Shown: one piece after another, positions 5,831 through 14,959 of the stretch
How positions within the stretch are numbered: position 1 is the stretch's first letter
How the letters are laid out: every line of letters begins with the position of its first letter
NCBI GenBank assembly: GCA_045541115.1
Contig: JAZQIM010000011.1
Span: 1 to 64,000, forward strand
Reading direction: 5' to 3'
Source: Aphodoplasma sp045541115
GTDB taxonomy: Bacteria > Bacillota > Clostridia > UBA1381 > UMGS1253
DNA length: 64,000 nt
Notes under the pieces: model-generated
What the model was told of the DNA's origin: nothing
The model's input: only the letters and a program-made list of their open reading frames with translations
The model's database searches: none
Made by a program: the position numbers and the translations under genes

Positions 5831-7027
5831 ATGCATCAACGAAAACACACAATAAGTTCCTCTTTTATTATATGCTGTATCTTTATACTAAATTTAATTT
5901 TGAGTACAACACCTGTTTATGCAGTGGAAGATGCCATTATTTTAAATAACCCGGATGAAAATGCAAATAAAACTTTTATAGCAGAAAATATGTTCCCGGG
6001 CGATAAAATTTCTAGAGATTATGTTCTGAACATATCACACAAAGAAAATATTGATATTATGTTCAAAGCAGATGTACAGGAAGGTTACGAAATTCTGGCA
6101 GAGGTATTAAAACTAAAAGTTACAATACTAGGAAGTGAAGACGTCTTATATAATGATTTGATGAAAGACATGCCAGACTCACTCACTTATCCTCTACCCT
6201 ATAATCAACAAAGCGTAACTTATCGTTTGACTGTGTATTTAGAAACCTCGGTGGGCAATAAATATCAAAACAAAAATCTAATGGCAGATTTTTGTTGGTG
6301 GTATATGGCCGAAAGCACAGGCGGCGGAACCGGCAATAGCTCCGGCGGCAGCTCAATCAATCCGAGTGCCGGGACGACAAAAATGTTAAGGCGGGCTTAT
6401 GTAATTGGCAGACCAAATGATTTTTTCAAACCCGAATCCCCAATTACAAGAGCAGAAACTGCAACAATTTTCGCAAGAATTTTTGCAGATTATAACGAAG
6501 ATAACTTGACTTCGACAGATACAAAGTTTAATGATGTGACGGACAAAGATTGGTTCGCTAAATATATATCAAGACTTGAAGATGAAGACATTATTTTTGG
6601 CTATGAGGGCAATTTCAGGCCAAATGATGACATAACAAGAGCCGAATTCGCAACAATATGCGTAAGATTTTTTGAAAAACGAAGCGAAAGCACGATAAAA
6701 CCTTTAGATGTAGCATTTACTGATTTTGATAGTACACACTGGGCATATGATACTATCAAAAAGGCTTATGCTAACAAATATGTTACGGGATACCCTGACG
6801 GAACACTCAAGGCTGACAATACTATTTCTCGTGCCGAAGCAGTAACAATAGTAAACAGAATGCTCGAACGCATTCCTGATAAAGAATACATAGATAATAA
6901 TTTAGAGAAGTTAATTGATTTTATAGACGTTCGCGATAATAAATATTGGGCATATTATGAAATCTTTGAAGCAGCAAACACCCATTACATTAGATTCATA
7001 AATGATTTTGCAAAATGGGTAGATTAA
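5831..7027 (+). CDS. SLH-anchored TasA-like surface protein
   Basis: A 398-residue secreted protein. A signal peptide (residues 1-31, ending VYA-VED) leads into a TasA/SipW-associated beta-sandwich with FPGDKISRDY and LETSVGNKYQNK, as seen in companions of SipW peptidases. A Gly/Ser-rich linker (about residues 163-183) is followed by three S-layer homology domains with the expected ITRAE motifs (SPITRAETATIF, DITRAEFATICV, TISRAEAVTIV). SLH domains bind secondary cell wall polymer, so this protein can tether fibres to the wall. GGAGG precedes the ATG. It is the first structural gene of the matrix run. Confidence 0.85.
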   Translation: MHQRKHTISSSFIICCIFILNLILSTTPVYAVEDAIILNNPDENANKTFIAENMFPGDKISRDYVLNISHKENIDIMFKADVQEGYEILAEVLKLKVTILGSEDVLYNDLMKDMPDSLTYPLPYNQQSVTYRLTVYLETSVGNKYQNKNLMADFCWWYMAESTGGGTGNSSGGSSINPSAGTTKMLRRAYVIGRPNDFFKPESPITRAETATIFARIFADYNEDNLTSTDTKFNDVTDKDWFAKYISRLEDEDIIFGYEGNFRPNDDITRAEFATICVRFFEKRSESTIKPLDVAFTDFDSTHWAYDTIKKAYANKYVTGYPDGTLKADNTISRAEAVTIVNRMLERIPDKEYIDNNLEKLIDFIDVRDNKYWAYYEIFEAANTHYIRFINDFAKWVD

Positions 7028-7057
7028 GCGAAAAACACCGGAAAGGCGGTTTTAGGT

Positions 7058-8032
7058 TTGGACAACAAGGTAAAATGCATCACAATCGTTCTTCTGGTGT
7101 TTTTTTCAGCGCTCTGCGTTATTTTCATATGTTATTTCAATTCATCAGATGTTGTGGCAGTATATACAAGAAATAATTTGTTATGGAATAACGCAGACGC
7201 CTTTGAAAACGGGTCGATAAATCTTAATTTAACAAAAGAGAACGTAACTGTAAGATTAGAAAACAATGTTAAAGGCAGTATTGGCTATAACATTTATTTA
7301 TACACGGAAGAAAAAACATCATCAGACTGTCAGCTATCCTCAAAAAACATGACCAATATAAATGAAAGTGAGTATCCATATTCTCTAAAAGATTGCGATG
7401 TTAAATGTGCATATCGCGGTTATCTTGACGGCAACAAGAAAAAATTTTTTAAGATAAAATCAGTTGATGCTTCAGCTTTAAGACTTTTATTGATTATTGA
7501 GGATAATAATTCTTATCCAAAAGAAGAAAAGAGTATGCCTACTATTGCAAATGTAAAATTTAATGCAGAGGTGCTTGTTGACGGACAGTACCCACGAGGT
7601 AACGATTTTTCCTTCTCCTTAAAAGATGAATCAGGTGCATTAATAGAAACAGTACATAATGACGATGGATATATTTCATTTTCAAATATTGCTTTAAAAC
7701 AAAAAGGAACTCACATATATTACCTCTCACAAAATGAAGGTAAAAACAAAAAAACCACCTATGATAAATCTATTTATAAAATAAGCGTGGTAGTAGAAGG
7801 GGAAAATATTGCCAGAGTTTCCTATGAAAAAGACGCCACGCCAAGAGAAACTCTGCCAAGATTTTCAAATTATAAGGAAAACAAAAATATTATTGATACA
7901 CAAGACATTGTAGAATATCCGAGCAATAACAAAAAAGCAAACGAACAGCCAAATTATTTACTGATATCAACATTGGCAATTGTTGTTCTTTTAATTTTGT
8001 TTTATATCATTGCTCATAGACAGAAAGGGTGA
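7058..8032 (+). CDS. Membrane-anchored protein with a pilin isopeptide (FctA/Spy0128-like) domain
   Basis: A 324-residue protein starting at TTG 7058 behind AAAGGCGG. An N-terminal hydrophobic segment (residues 6-27) is followed by a beta-rich domain unlike anything I recognise. Residues about 165-260 resemble the pilin isopeptide-linkage domain: G-N-D-F-S-F-S-L, a dG-y-I-S-F middle block, G-T-H-I-Y-Y-L and T-T-Y-D-K-S-I-Y. It ends in a membrane helix and a short basic tail. Such domains in Gram-positive pilins carry an intramolecular Lys-Asn bond. It sits 30 bp after the SLH gene and 7 bp before the next gene. Confidence 0.7.
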   Translation: MDNKVKCITIVLLVFFSALCVIFICYFNSSDVVAVYTRNNLLWNNADAFENGSINLNLTKENVTVRLENNVKGSIGYNIYLYTEEKTSSDCQLSSKNMTNINESEYPYSLKDCDVKCAYRGYLDGNKKKFFKIKSVDASALRLLLIIEDNNSYPKEEKSMPTIANVKFNAEVLVDGQYPRGNDFSFSLKDESGALIETVHNDDGYISFSNIALKQKGTHIYYLSQNEGKNKKTTYDKSIYKISVVVEGENIARVSYEKDATPRETLPRFSNYKENKNIIDTQDIVEYPSNNKKANEQPNYLLISTLAIVVLLILFYIIAHRQKG

Positions 8033-8039
8033 GACAAAT

Positions 8040-8597
8040 ATGATTAGGGGCAGAAAGCTCCAAATAAATATCGTAATCTTGATTGTTCTTTGTTTGGGCC
8101 TGTGCATTACAAGCTTTGCTATTTCATACACAATGATAAAATATGAAATCCACAACAATAGCTTTCAAACAGGAGGGATTGATATTGACTTAAATGGCGG
8201 TAAACCTATTATTCCTGAAGGCAAATGGTTGCTTGAACCCGGAATGACAATCGAAGAGGATTTTGACATAACAAATAAAGGTAGTTGGGAGGTTTTTTAT
8301 AAGCTGTATTTTGAAGAAGTTAACGGCAAGCTTGGTGACGCATTGGAAATAACAATTTATGAAAAGGGCTCGCCCGAAACAATTTTATTAAACGGAAAAA
8401 TCAGCAACCTTGTCAACGCAGATCAACTTAATATTGCAGGTAAACTGGAAAGTGGACAAAAACAAGTCCTGACAGCACGCTTTCATTTTCCCAAAAACGA
8501 GGGAAATGAATACAAGGGAAAAACTTTGCAATTTAAAATGTCTGCTATTGCCGTACAAACAAAAAATAACAACCCAGAAAATCCAAAATTTGAGTAA
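8040..8597 (+). CDS. TasA/camelysin-like secreted protein
   Basis: A 185-residue protein with an N-terminal signal segment (hydrophobic core at about residues 9-27). Its beta-sandwich carries the markers of the TasA/camelysin family: L-E-P-G-M-T then D-F-D-I-T-N-K-G-S-W, and a late N-E-G-N-E-Y-K-G-K-T block corresponding to the A-G-N-x-Y family motif. The ATG at 8040 follows AAAGGGTGAG and begins 7 bp after the previous stop codon. It lies directly upstream of the SipW-type peptidase gene, the expected processing enzyme. It is probably a minor subunit or assembly factor; major-fibre function is more likely for the later paralogues. Confidence 0.75.
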   Translation: MIRGRKLQINIVILIVLCLGLCITSFAISYTMIKYEIHNNSFQTGGIDIDLNGGKPIIPEGKWLLEPGMTIEEDFDITNKGSWEVFYKLYFEEVNGKLGDALEITIYEKGSPETILLNGKISNLVNADQLNIAGKLESGQKQVLTARFHFPKNEGNEYKGKTLQFKMSAIAVQTKNNNPENPKFE

Positions 8598-8608
8598 GGA
8601 GAAATGCG

Positions 8609-9376
8609 ATGAAAGTTTTAAATGTATTAAAAAATGTGTTCACGTGGTTGCTTGTAGCAGCTGCTGTATGTATGATGGTTTTTACAGTTGTATCTGTAAC
8701 AACCTTTGACCGAAACGACAGAGATTTATTTGGTTATAAAGCATTTATCTGTCGTTCTGACTCAATGAAAGCAACAGACTTTGCAGCAGGTGATTTGGTT
8801 TTTGTAAAAAAGGTTTCTCCTGCCACCATCGCGATCGGTGATATTATTTCCTATCGCTCCGAAGCCTCTGATACCTTTGGCGAGACCTTTACACATAAGG
8901 TACGTTCTCTTATAACAGATGAAAATGGCCAACCTTGTTTTATTACATATGGTACAACAACAGGTGTTGATGATGAACTTCCTGTAAAATACACACAGTT
9001 TCAGGGACGTTATGTTTTTGATATACCGAAACTTGGAACGTTCTTCTCATTCTTAAAAACAACACCCGGATATTTTATTTGTATATTTCTTCCGTTTATG
9101 CTTTTGATTTTGATGCAGGGTTTAAACACTGTAAAATTATTTAGAAAATATAAAAAAGAACAGATGGATGAAATGAAAGCAGAGCGTGAAGCTTTGGAAG
9201 CTGAACGACAAAAATCTGAGGCAATGATGGCTGAACTTTTAGAACTAAAGAAGCAGATGGCAGCCGCAAATCTCGGTGAAAACAGCACATGTGCTGATTC
9301 ACATATACAATCCAGCATCACAGGTGCTGCTGACAACACAATCATTTTAAAGGAGGACATTAAAAATGACAAGTAA
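8609..9376 (+). CDS. sipW: SipW-type (ER-type) signal peptidase I
   Basis: A 255-residue membrane serine peptidase. It has an N-terminal helix (residues 10-32), the catalytic Ser in CRSDSMK, and a His (FTHKV) where bacterial-type signal peptidases carry Lys, which defines the ER/SipW class. A second membrane helix lies near residues 150-172. SipW enzymes cleave TasA-type precursors during export. Unusually, residues about 175-220 form a highly charged predicted coiled coil (E-A-L-E-A-E-R-Q-K repeats), and the protein ends in a Thr/Ser-rich tail. Its 3' end overlaps the start of the next gene by 11 bp, indicating coupled expression with its substrate. Confidence 0.9.
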   Translation: MKVLNVLKNVFTWLLVAAAVCMMVFTVVSVTTFDRNDRDLFGYKAFICRSDSMKATDFAAGDLVFVKKVSPATIAIGDIISYRSEASDTFGETFTHKVRSLITDENGQPCFITYGTTTGVDDELPVKYTQFQGRYVFDIPKLGTFFSFLKTTPGYFICIFLPFMLLILMQGLNTVKLFRKYKKEQMDEMKAEREALEAERQKSEAMMAELLELKKQMAAANLGENSTCADSHIQSSITGAADNTIILKEDIKNDK

Positions 9377-10640
9377 CAAAACGACAAAGAGAGCTTTGCT
9401 TGCAAGCAGCATATCACTTCTGCTTTGCTTTACAATGCTTCTCGGAACAACATTTGCGTGGTTTACAGATTCTGTAACAAGCGCAAATAACATTATCAAG
9501 TCAGGTAATCTTGATGTAACTCTGCATTATGCAGACGGAACAAAAATTGTTCCTGCTGATAATTCCGCAGAGTGGATTGATGGGTCAACAACTGCAATTT
9601 TTAATTACAATCTTTGGGAACCTGGTTATATCGATGTAAAACACATCAAAATTGGAAATGCCGGAACACTTGCTCTCAAGTATCAGATTAACATAGCTGC
9701 TGAGGGCGAGCTTTCCAATCTTACAGATGTAATTGATGTTTACTTTATTGATCCTGCAGAGCAGGTAGTTAACCGTACTGATCTATCTAATGCAAATAAA
9801 GTTGGTACACTTACAGAGGTTCTTGGAGGTATGCCTGGTAATACTAGCGGAGCGCTTGAAGCAGGTGAGAGTGACACTGTTACTATTGCTCTTAAAATGC
9901 AGGAATCTGCCGGCAACGAATATCAAGGTCTTACATTTGGCGAATTTTCTGTTCAGGTTCTTGCAGCTCAGTTTAACTCAGAAGAGGATAGCTTTGACTC
10001 TGACTATGACAAGGATGCTACATTCGATGCTGAGCCTTTAGCAGCTACAGGAGCATTTAAAACAACAGACTTTCTTCAGTTAACAAAAGATGACAATACA
10101 AAAGTTACCATTATTGGCAATGATTTCAAAATATCCACTAAAGAAAATTCAAGCTTTGGTGTTCACTTGGGCGAAAACGTCAGCTTAGACACGGCATATC
10201 AGTTTGAACCTACTATGTCTAAGGAAGACGGTGCAGCAAGTGAATATGCCAATTGGCATGCAGACTTCGTTGTATATGCAAACAAGGATGTTCCTGATGC
10301 CAGCATAGCTCTAGCGGGTTACTATACCGCTTGGTGTCAATTTAACGATTACAAATGGGTTGCTTTAACAAATGACGGTCTTACTGTTAAAGCAAATGAA
10401 GAAATCAGACTTGTTGATAGCATGGGTGGTGGAAGCATTACTGTAAGTTATAAAGAGATTTGTGAATATGGTAATGATGGCATTGGTTTCCTTTGCGGCG
10501 CAAAGGCTCTTGATCCGGCGAAACTTAAGGGTACAACTCTTACAGTCGAGCTTCGTCTCTATGAAGCAACTAGCAGCTCAAGAGATAGTGAAACAAAAAG
10601 ATATATAACTGTTGGAACATATAATTATACTTTTAAATAA
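9366..10640 (+). CDS. TasA-type fibre protein 1 (SipW-dependent signal peptide)
   Basis: A 424-residue secreted protein. Residues 1-35 form the SipW-type signal peptide, ending with T-T-F-A-W-F-T-D-S. The TasA-like domain follows (NLDVTL, LWEPGYIDVKHIKIGNAG, ALKYQINI, AGNEYQG, AAQFNSEEDSF), then a second beta-rich domain (about residues 230-424) that I do not recognise. GGAGGACATTAAAA leads to the ATG, which lies inside the sipW 3' end. Co-location with sipW supports fibre formation comparable to Bacillus TasA. The C-terminal domain may be displayed on the fibre. Confidence 0.88.
   Translation: MTSNKTTKRALLASSISLLLCFTMLLGTTFAWFTDSVTSANNIIKSGNLDVTLHYADGTKIVPADNSAEWIDGSTTAIFNYNLWEPGYIDVKHIKIGNAGTLALKYQINIAAEGELSNLTDVIDVYFIDPAEQVVNRTDLSNANKVGTLTEVLGGMPGNTSGALEAGESDTVTIALKMQESAGNEYQGLTFGEFSVQVLAAQFNSEEDSFDSDYDKDATFDAEPLAATGAFKTTDFLQLTKDDNTKVTIIGNDFKISTKENSSFGVHLGENVSLDTAYQFEPTMSKEDGAASEYANWHADFVVYANKDVPDASIALAGYYTAWCQFNDYKWVALTNDGLTVKANEEIRLVDSMGGGSITVSYKEICEYGNDGIGFLCGAKALDPAKLKGTTLTVELRLYEATSSSRDSETKRYITVGTYNYTFK
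9396..9469 (+). repeat. Signal-peptide-coding repeat, copy 1
   Basis: 74 bp that match 10763-10836 with one mismatch. They encode the LLASSISLLLCFTMLLGTT region of the signal peptide. Flanking codons differ, so identity is confined to this block. Confidence 0.9.
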
Positions 10641-10666
10641 AAACAGAAAAATAAAATAAACAAGTT

Positions 10667-10688
10667 ATAAACAGTAAACGCTGTTTAT
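10667..10688 (+). other. Hairpin between the two TasA-type genes
   Basis: Perfect 8-bp arms ATAAACAG and CTGTTTAT with a 6-nt loop, not followed by a T run. It may stabilise the upstream mRNA, mark a processing site or cause partial termination. Confidence 0.5.
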
Positions 10689-10732
10689 ATATATTCGTCT
10701 AACAAAAAAATTACATAAGGAGGTAAGACAAA

Positions 10733-12061
10733 ATGACGAATAGTAAATTAACAAAGAGATCATTGCTTGCAAGCAGCATATCACTTCTGCTTTGCTTTAC
10801 AATGCTTCTCGGAACAACATTTGCATGGTTTACAGACAGTGCAACTAGCGTAGGAAACAAAATTATGGCCGGCAATTTGAATGTTGAGCTATATATGCAC
10901 GATGGTACTGACTATGTAAACATTAGCGAAAATAAGGACCCGATTTTTGGTTCTTATGGCAGCAGTGTTGCCCAAAATGTAAATATTGACACTCTTTGGG
11001 AACCGGGAAAAACTCAGGTTGCATATCTTAAGATCGCAAACGAAGGTAACCTTGCGCTTAAGTATCAGGTAGCTCTTAATACGATAAATCCTGCAGACGG
11101 CAAAGACCTTTATAAGGTTATGCAATACCAGATTGCTCCTGATGCACAGCCTCTTTCAGCAACATGGACTGCAGGGGCAGGAATCAATGTTACACCGGGA
11201 ACTGCTATTGTAGCTGATGAATATGTTCCAATGCAGCCAAACGACGCGCATTATTTTGCCCTTTTAGTACATATGGACGAAAATGCAGGCAACGATTACA
11301 TGAATGGCAAAGTTGAATTTGATATCAGCGTTATAGCAACACAGCTCAACGCAGAAAGCGATAGCTTTGGCACTGATTATGACAAAAATGCTATTGTAGC
11401 TGATGAATATGTTTCAACAGAAGAAGCTTTGATTGATGCTCTCGAAAACGCTGAAGAGGGCGCATCAATTGGTCTGACCAGCGACATTGAGATCCCTGTT
11501 GCAACACAAAGTAACGCTTATGGCGCTACAGGTATAAACATTTTAAATGGTCAAACTCTTGACGGTGGTAATAACACATTCGGAGTTTCCGGTGCTAACA
11601 GCACATGGGATTCAGCAATAAATATCACAAGTGGTACAATCAAAAATATTACAATCAATGAGGGCTTCCGCGGTATATTTATAAATCACAATGGTACAGG
11701 CGGTCTGGTAACTCTTGAAAATGTTATCATCGACGGTCCTACATATACAATCAGCTGTGACCAGGGTACAAGAAATGGCCTCGTTGCTGTAAATTCTGTA
11801 TTTAACGGCTGGACCAGTTATGCAGCAACAATTGGTAACGTAGAATTCACAAAATGTAAGTTTGGTGAAGGAGCAGGCTACGCATTCTGCCGTCCTTATG
11901 CTCCGACAGCATTTGTGGGTTGCGAGTTTGAAGCAGGCTTTGAATTAGATGCACGTGCTGCAGTTACATTTGAAAACTGTACTTTAGACGGCGTTGCACT
12001 TACTGATGCTAATCTTGCAACTCTTGTAACAGGTAATATTGCTAACGCAACAATTAAATAA
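10733..12061 (+). CDS. TasA-type fibre protein 2 with beta-helix C-terminal region
   Basis: A 442-residue secreted protein with almost the same signal peptide as fibre protein 1, then a TasA-like domain with matching landmarks (LWEPGKTQVAYLKIANEG, ALKYQVAL, AGNDYMNG, ATQLNAESDSF). Residues about 225-442 look like a right-handed parallel beta-helix: short hydrophobic strands with Asn and Gly turns (GQTLDGGNNTF, ITSGTIKNITI, VTLENVIID, FENCTLDG), a fold often used to bind polysaccharide. AAGGAGG precedes the ATG. The protein could bind glycans once assembled on the surface. Confidence 0.85.
   Translation: MTNSKLTKRSLLASSISLLLCFTMLLGTTFAWFTDSATSVGNKIMAGNLNVELYMHDGTDYVNISENKDPIFGSYGSSVAQNVNIDTLWEPGKTQVAYLKIANEGNLALKYQVALNTINPADGKDLYKVMQYQIAPDAQPLSATWTAGAGINVTPGTAIVADEYVPMQPNDAHYFALLVHMDENAGNDYMNGKVEFDISVIATQLNAESDSFGTDYDKNAIVADEYVSTEEALIDALENAEEGASIGLTSDIEIPVATQSNAYGATGINILNGQTLDGGNNTFGVSGANSTWDSAINITSGTIKNITINEGFRGIFINHNGTGGLVTLENVIIDGPTYTISCDQGTRNGLVAVNSVFNGWTSYAATIGNVEFTKCKFGEGAGYAFCRPYAPTAFVGCEFEAGFELDARAAVTFENCTLDGVALTDANLATLVTGNIANATIK
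10763..10836 (+). repeat. Signal-peptide-coding repeat, copy 2
   Basis: Second copy of the 74-bp block at 9396-9469, differing at one base (G to A in the codon before TGG). Confidence 0.9.
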
Positions 12062-12105
12062 TTAGTTGTATTTTTAGTCCGTCCTATCCCCTTTAGGGTG
12101 ATGGG

Positions 12106-12150
12106 CGGCAATCAAAGGGTACAAGTGAGTCTTGTATCTTTTGATTGCCG
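12106..12150 (+). other. Strong intercistronic hairpin
   Basis: A 20-bp stem with two G-U pairs and a 5-nt loop (arms CGGCAATCAAAGGG... and ...CTTTTGATTGCCG), located between fibre protein 2 and the large anchor gene. No T run follows, so it is not a standard terminator. An mRNA stabiliser or a processing site that gives more fibre subunit than anchor is plausible. Confidence 0.65.
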
Positions 12151-12199
12151 TAAACACCTTGCGGCATCCTTAATAAAACAACTCAATCGGAGGTATGTT

Positions 12200-14908
12200 A
12201 TGAGTTTATTACATAAATTTAAGAATCATCAAAAAAATAACGACCAGCTAATCTGGCTTATGGCGCCAACGATTGCAGGTATTTTAGTATGTACATTTTT
12301 CCTTGTCAGCATGACATGGGCTTGGTTTAGCGCGTCTGTCGATACACCAACGCAGACAATACAATCTGCTACACGCAGTACCTCTGTGACCGTGTATGAG
12401 CTTAGTCAACCCGAAGATGAAAACAGCACTGTTACTAAAACCCTGATAAAGCCTGACATACCAGAAACACTTTCTTTTGACGAAGATACGCAAACAACTG
12501 ATGAGGATGTATGCGTAGTAACTGCAGGCGAAGAACTTACTTGGGAATTATCGCCTGAAAAAAGTTACGAGATTATTATGACAGGCAGCGGAACTGCGTC
12601 TCAAGGTTATTGCAAAGTTGCCTTATCCTATACTGCAAGCGGAAAGGATACTGAAACAAAGCTATACAAAACCTCTGCTTTTGAAAAAGAACATACAGTT
12701 AAATTCACCTACAATACCGGTGGCTTTTATGATGCAGAAGGTGTTACAGCTACCGAATGGAACGAATATGTGGAAAAAACCACTCCGCCGACACTTACGA
12801 TTGCATCTTATTGGGGCGAACCGGCAGAGGATACGACATCACAGGTTTCGCTGATGTCTACGCGCGGCAAGGAAGAAAAAGAAGTAATGCTTTTATCTGA
12901 TGGAGATGTATTAGGTTTAGAGCCTATCCCCTGCCCAGAAGCAAAAGCTAAGACAGAGATTGAGTTAGAAGGTTTTGAAATTCAAGAGGGGGCGGAAATT
13001 TCTGCTGAGGAGGATTACAAAGTATCACTTACACTAAAAGAAGGCTATGAAATGCCAAGTGAAGTGGTAGTTAATATTGACGGTAAGGATTATGTTGTTT
13101 CTACCGGGGATGCTGAGGCAAGTGAGGATGCACCATACTATGATGCCCAAGCCGGCGTTTTAACAGTTCCATCTAGCCTTTTAAGTGATGGCATTAAAGT
13201 TTCTGTTAAAGCCGCTGCGACTCCAATTCCTAAAGAAGAACCTGAAGAAGACGCAACCGAGGAAACCACGGAGGAAGCAACAGATAACAATGAAACCGAA
13301 GAGAATAACTCTGCTGATACATCATCAGGCAATAATGTTGTTGCTGACAACCCGACTAAAAAAGAAGAAGACGGCGACCAAAGCAATGACGAGCCCGACA
13401 AAGCACCTGCAGGTGACGGCGGTAAAGATGATGACGATGATGAAAATGATAATGATTCAGGCGACCCATCAAATGACAATGCTTCTTCCTCTGACAATAA
13501 TGAAGAGGAAACAGAAGACGAAAAGGCAGATGTTACACTCAACCTTTCTCAATTAACAATCAATCTCGAAGAAACAAAAATCCCAACTAATGCAGACCTT
13601 GTTCTTACACTTTCTGCGAAAGAGGATATGGAACTTCCTGAGAGAATTGTAATTTCCCTTGACAAGACAATTCGTGATGAAAATATCGAAAACGAAGAAA
13701 TTGAAGAAGATAAAACAGAATATACCATAAATATGAATGGCATGAAAAATCCTGAAGGCTTTGAATATAATGTAGAAAGTGGAGAACTTACAATAGCATC
13801 AAAATTGCTTGACGGTGTCAGAGAAATCACAATAACCGACATCAAAGAGAATAAAATTGAGGATGTTAACAAAAAAGCCTCAATTTCCTTTGAAGTTAAA
13901 AATATTACATTTGATTTTACAGACGATAACGTTGTAACCGATGAAGATATCGTAATTACATTTACCGCATCAGAAGGCTATGAATTGCCTGAAACAATTA
14001 TTATCACTCTTGACGGAGAAGAATATACTATATACACAGGAAAAGAAGATGGCGAGAAAAATCCTGAAGGAATTACCTTCGATATTGAAACTGGTACACT
14101 TACCATATCCAAGGATCTTCTCAAAAATGTAAAATCGATAGCCATTATTGCAGAGGGCGTCGAAAAAGAAGATTCGGATAGCAACAGCAGTGAAGAAATC
14201 CCAGACGCAGGCAATAACGATGAGTTAAAGGATAACGAAACTAGCGACAGTGAAAACGAGTCCGGAGGCATCGGTGCTACAGACAATAAAACAGAAAACA
14301 AACCAGATATTTCCGCATCAGAAGGCAAAGAAGAAAACAAAACTGATAATGAGACTGGCGTTGAAGGCGGAGAAACAACCGCTCCTGAAACTAATCCAGA
14401 TAATATTGTCGAAGACGAAGATACCGAAAACACAGAAACTAGCGACCCAAACGCCGATCCTGTAACACCTACCACTCCAGACGCGGAAGATAATACCAAC
14501 AGCGAGTATGACAGCGATAACACAGGATCAGCAGGAAACGACAACGACGCAACCGAGAATGAAACGAATCAAACTTCCAACACGGAAAATGATGATTCTG
14601 TCGAAACTTCTGACCCAAGCGATGTTATAACACCTCAAACTCCAAACACCGAAATCTCCGGCACAAGCAACTCTGCAATAGATTCAAATAACAATGACGA
14701 AACAGACAATTTTGACAGCGGCTTAACAGAAAGCAACAACAATGGAGAAAACGGCACACAAAACAATTCCTCAAGTGAAAACACAACTGAATCTTTTCCT
14801 GCGAGTATAACACATACTGCACCTACAATAGATGCATCTGTTATAAATGAAACAAGTGAATCTTTGAATACAACGAATTCTGACAATAACGCAGATACAG
14901 AGGAATAA
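12200..14908 (+). CDS. Large acidic SipW-type repeat protein (candidate fibre anchor)
   Basis: A 902-residue secreted protein. The start at 12200 follows CGGAGG; the frame extends upstream without one. An N-terminal hydrophobic segment (residues about 20-42) ends in S-M-T-W-A-W-F-S-A, a SipW-type cleavage context. A beta-sandwich follows (about 43-215), then three related modules of about 70-90 residues containing blocks like L-x-x-x-E-G-Y-E-x-P and G-x-L-T-I/V-x-x-x-L-L. They are separated by Glu/Asp-rich linkers. The last 220 residues are an Asn/Thr/Ser/Asp/Glu-rich, probably disordered tail with no LPXTG motif and no membrane helix. Tethering, cation binding or matrix hydration are possible roles. 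Confidence 0.8.
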   Translation: MSLLHKFKNHQKNNDQLIWLMAPTIAGILVCTFFLVSMTWAWFSASVDTPTQTIQSATRSTSVTVYELSQPEDENSTVTKTLIKPDIPETLSFDEDTQTTDEDVCVVTAGEELTWELSPEKSYEIIMTGSGTASQGYCKVALSYTASGKDTETKLYKTSAFEKEHTVKFTYNTGGFYDAEGVTATEWNEYVEKTTPPTLTIASYWGEPAEDTTSQVSLMSTRGKEEKEVMLLSDGDVLGLEPIPCPEAKAKTEIELEGFEIQEGAEISAEEDYKVSLTLKEGYEMPSEVVVNIDGKDYVVSTGDAEASEDAPYYDAQAGVLTVPSSLLSDGIKVSVKAAATPIPKEEPEEDATEETTEEATDNNETEENNSADTSSGNNVVADNPTKKEEDGDQSNDEPDKAPAGDGGKDDDDDENDNDSGDPSNDNASSSDNNEEETEDEKADVTLNLSQLTINLEETKIPTNADLVLTLSAKEDMELPERIVISLDKTIRDENIENEEIEEDKTEYTINMNGMKNPEGFEYNVESGELTIASKLLDGVREITITDIKENKIEDVNKKASISFEVKNITFDFTDDNVVTDEDIVITFTASEGYELPETIIITLDGEEYTIYTGKEDGEKNPEGITFDIETGTLTISKDLLKNVKSIAIIAEGVEKEDSDSNSSEEIPDAGNNDELKDNETSDSENESGGIGATDNKTENKPDISASEGKEENKTDNETGVEGGETTAPETNPDNIVEDEDTENTETSDPNADPVTPTTPDAEDNTNSEYDSDNTGSAGNDNDATENETNQTSNTENDDSVETSDPSDVITPQTPNTEISGTSNSAIDSNNNDETDNFDSGLTESNNNGENGTQNNSSSENTTESFPASITHTAPTIDASVINETSESLNTTNSDNNADTEE

Positions 14909-14959
14909 GTTAGTAGAAAGTCATGTTCTGAATATAATTGAAAGGAAGGTAATCTTTTT

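Noticed and set aside
13138..14544. Long Ser/Val/Leu-rich minus-strand frames inside the acidic giant gene
   Set aside because: They are mirror images of the Glu/Asp/Asn/Thr codon bias of the plus-strand gene and have no start signals.
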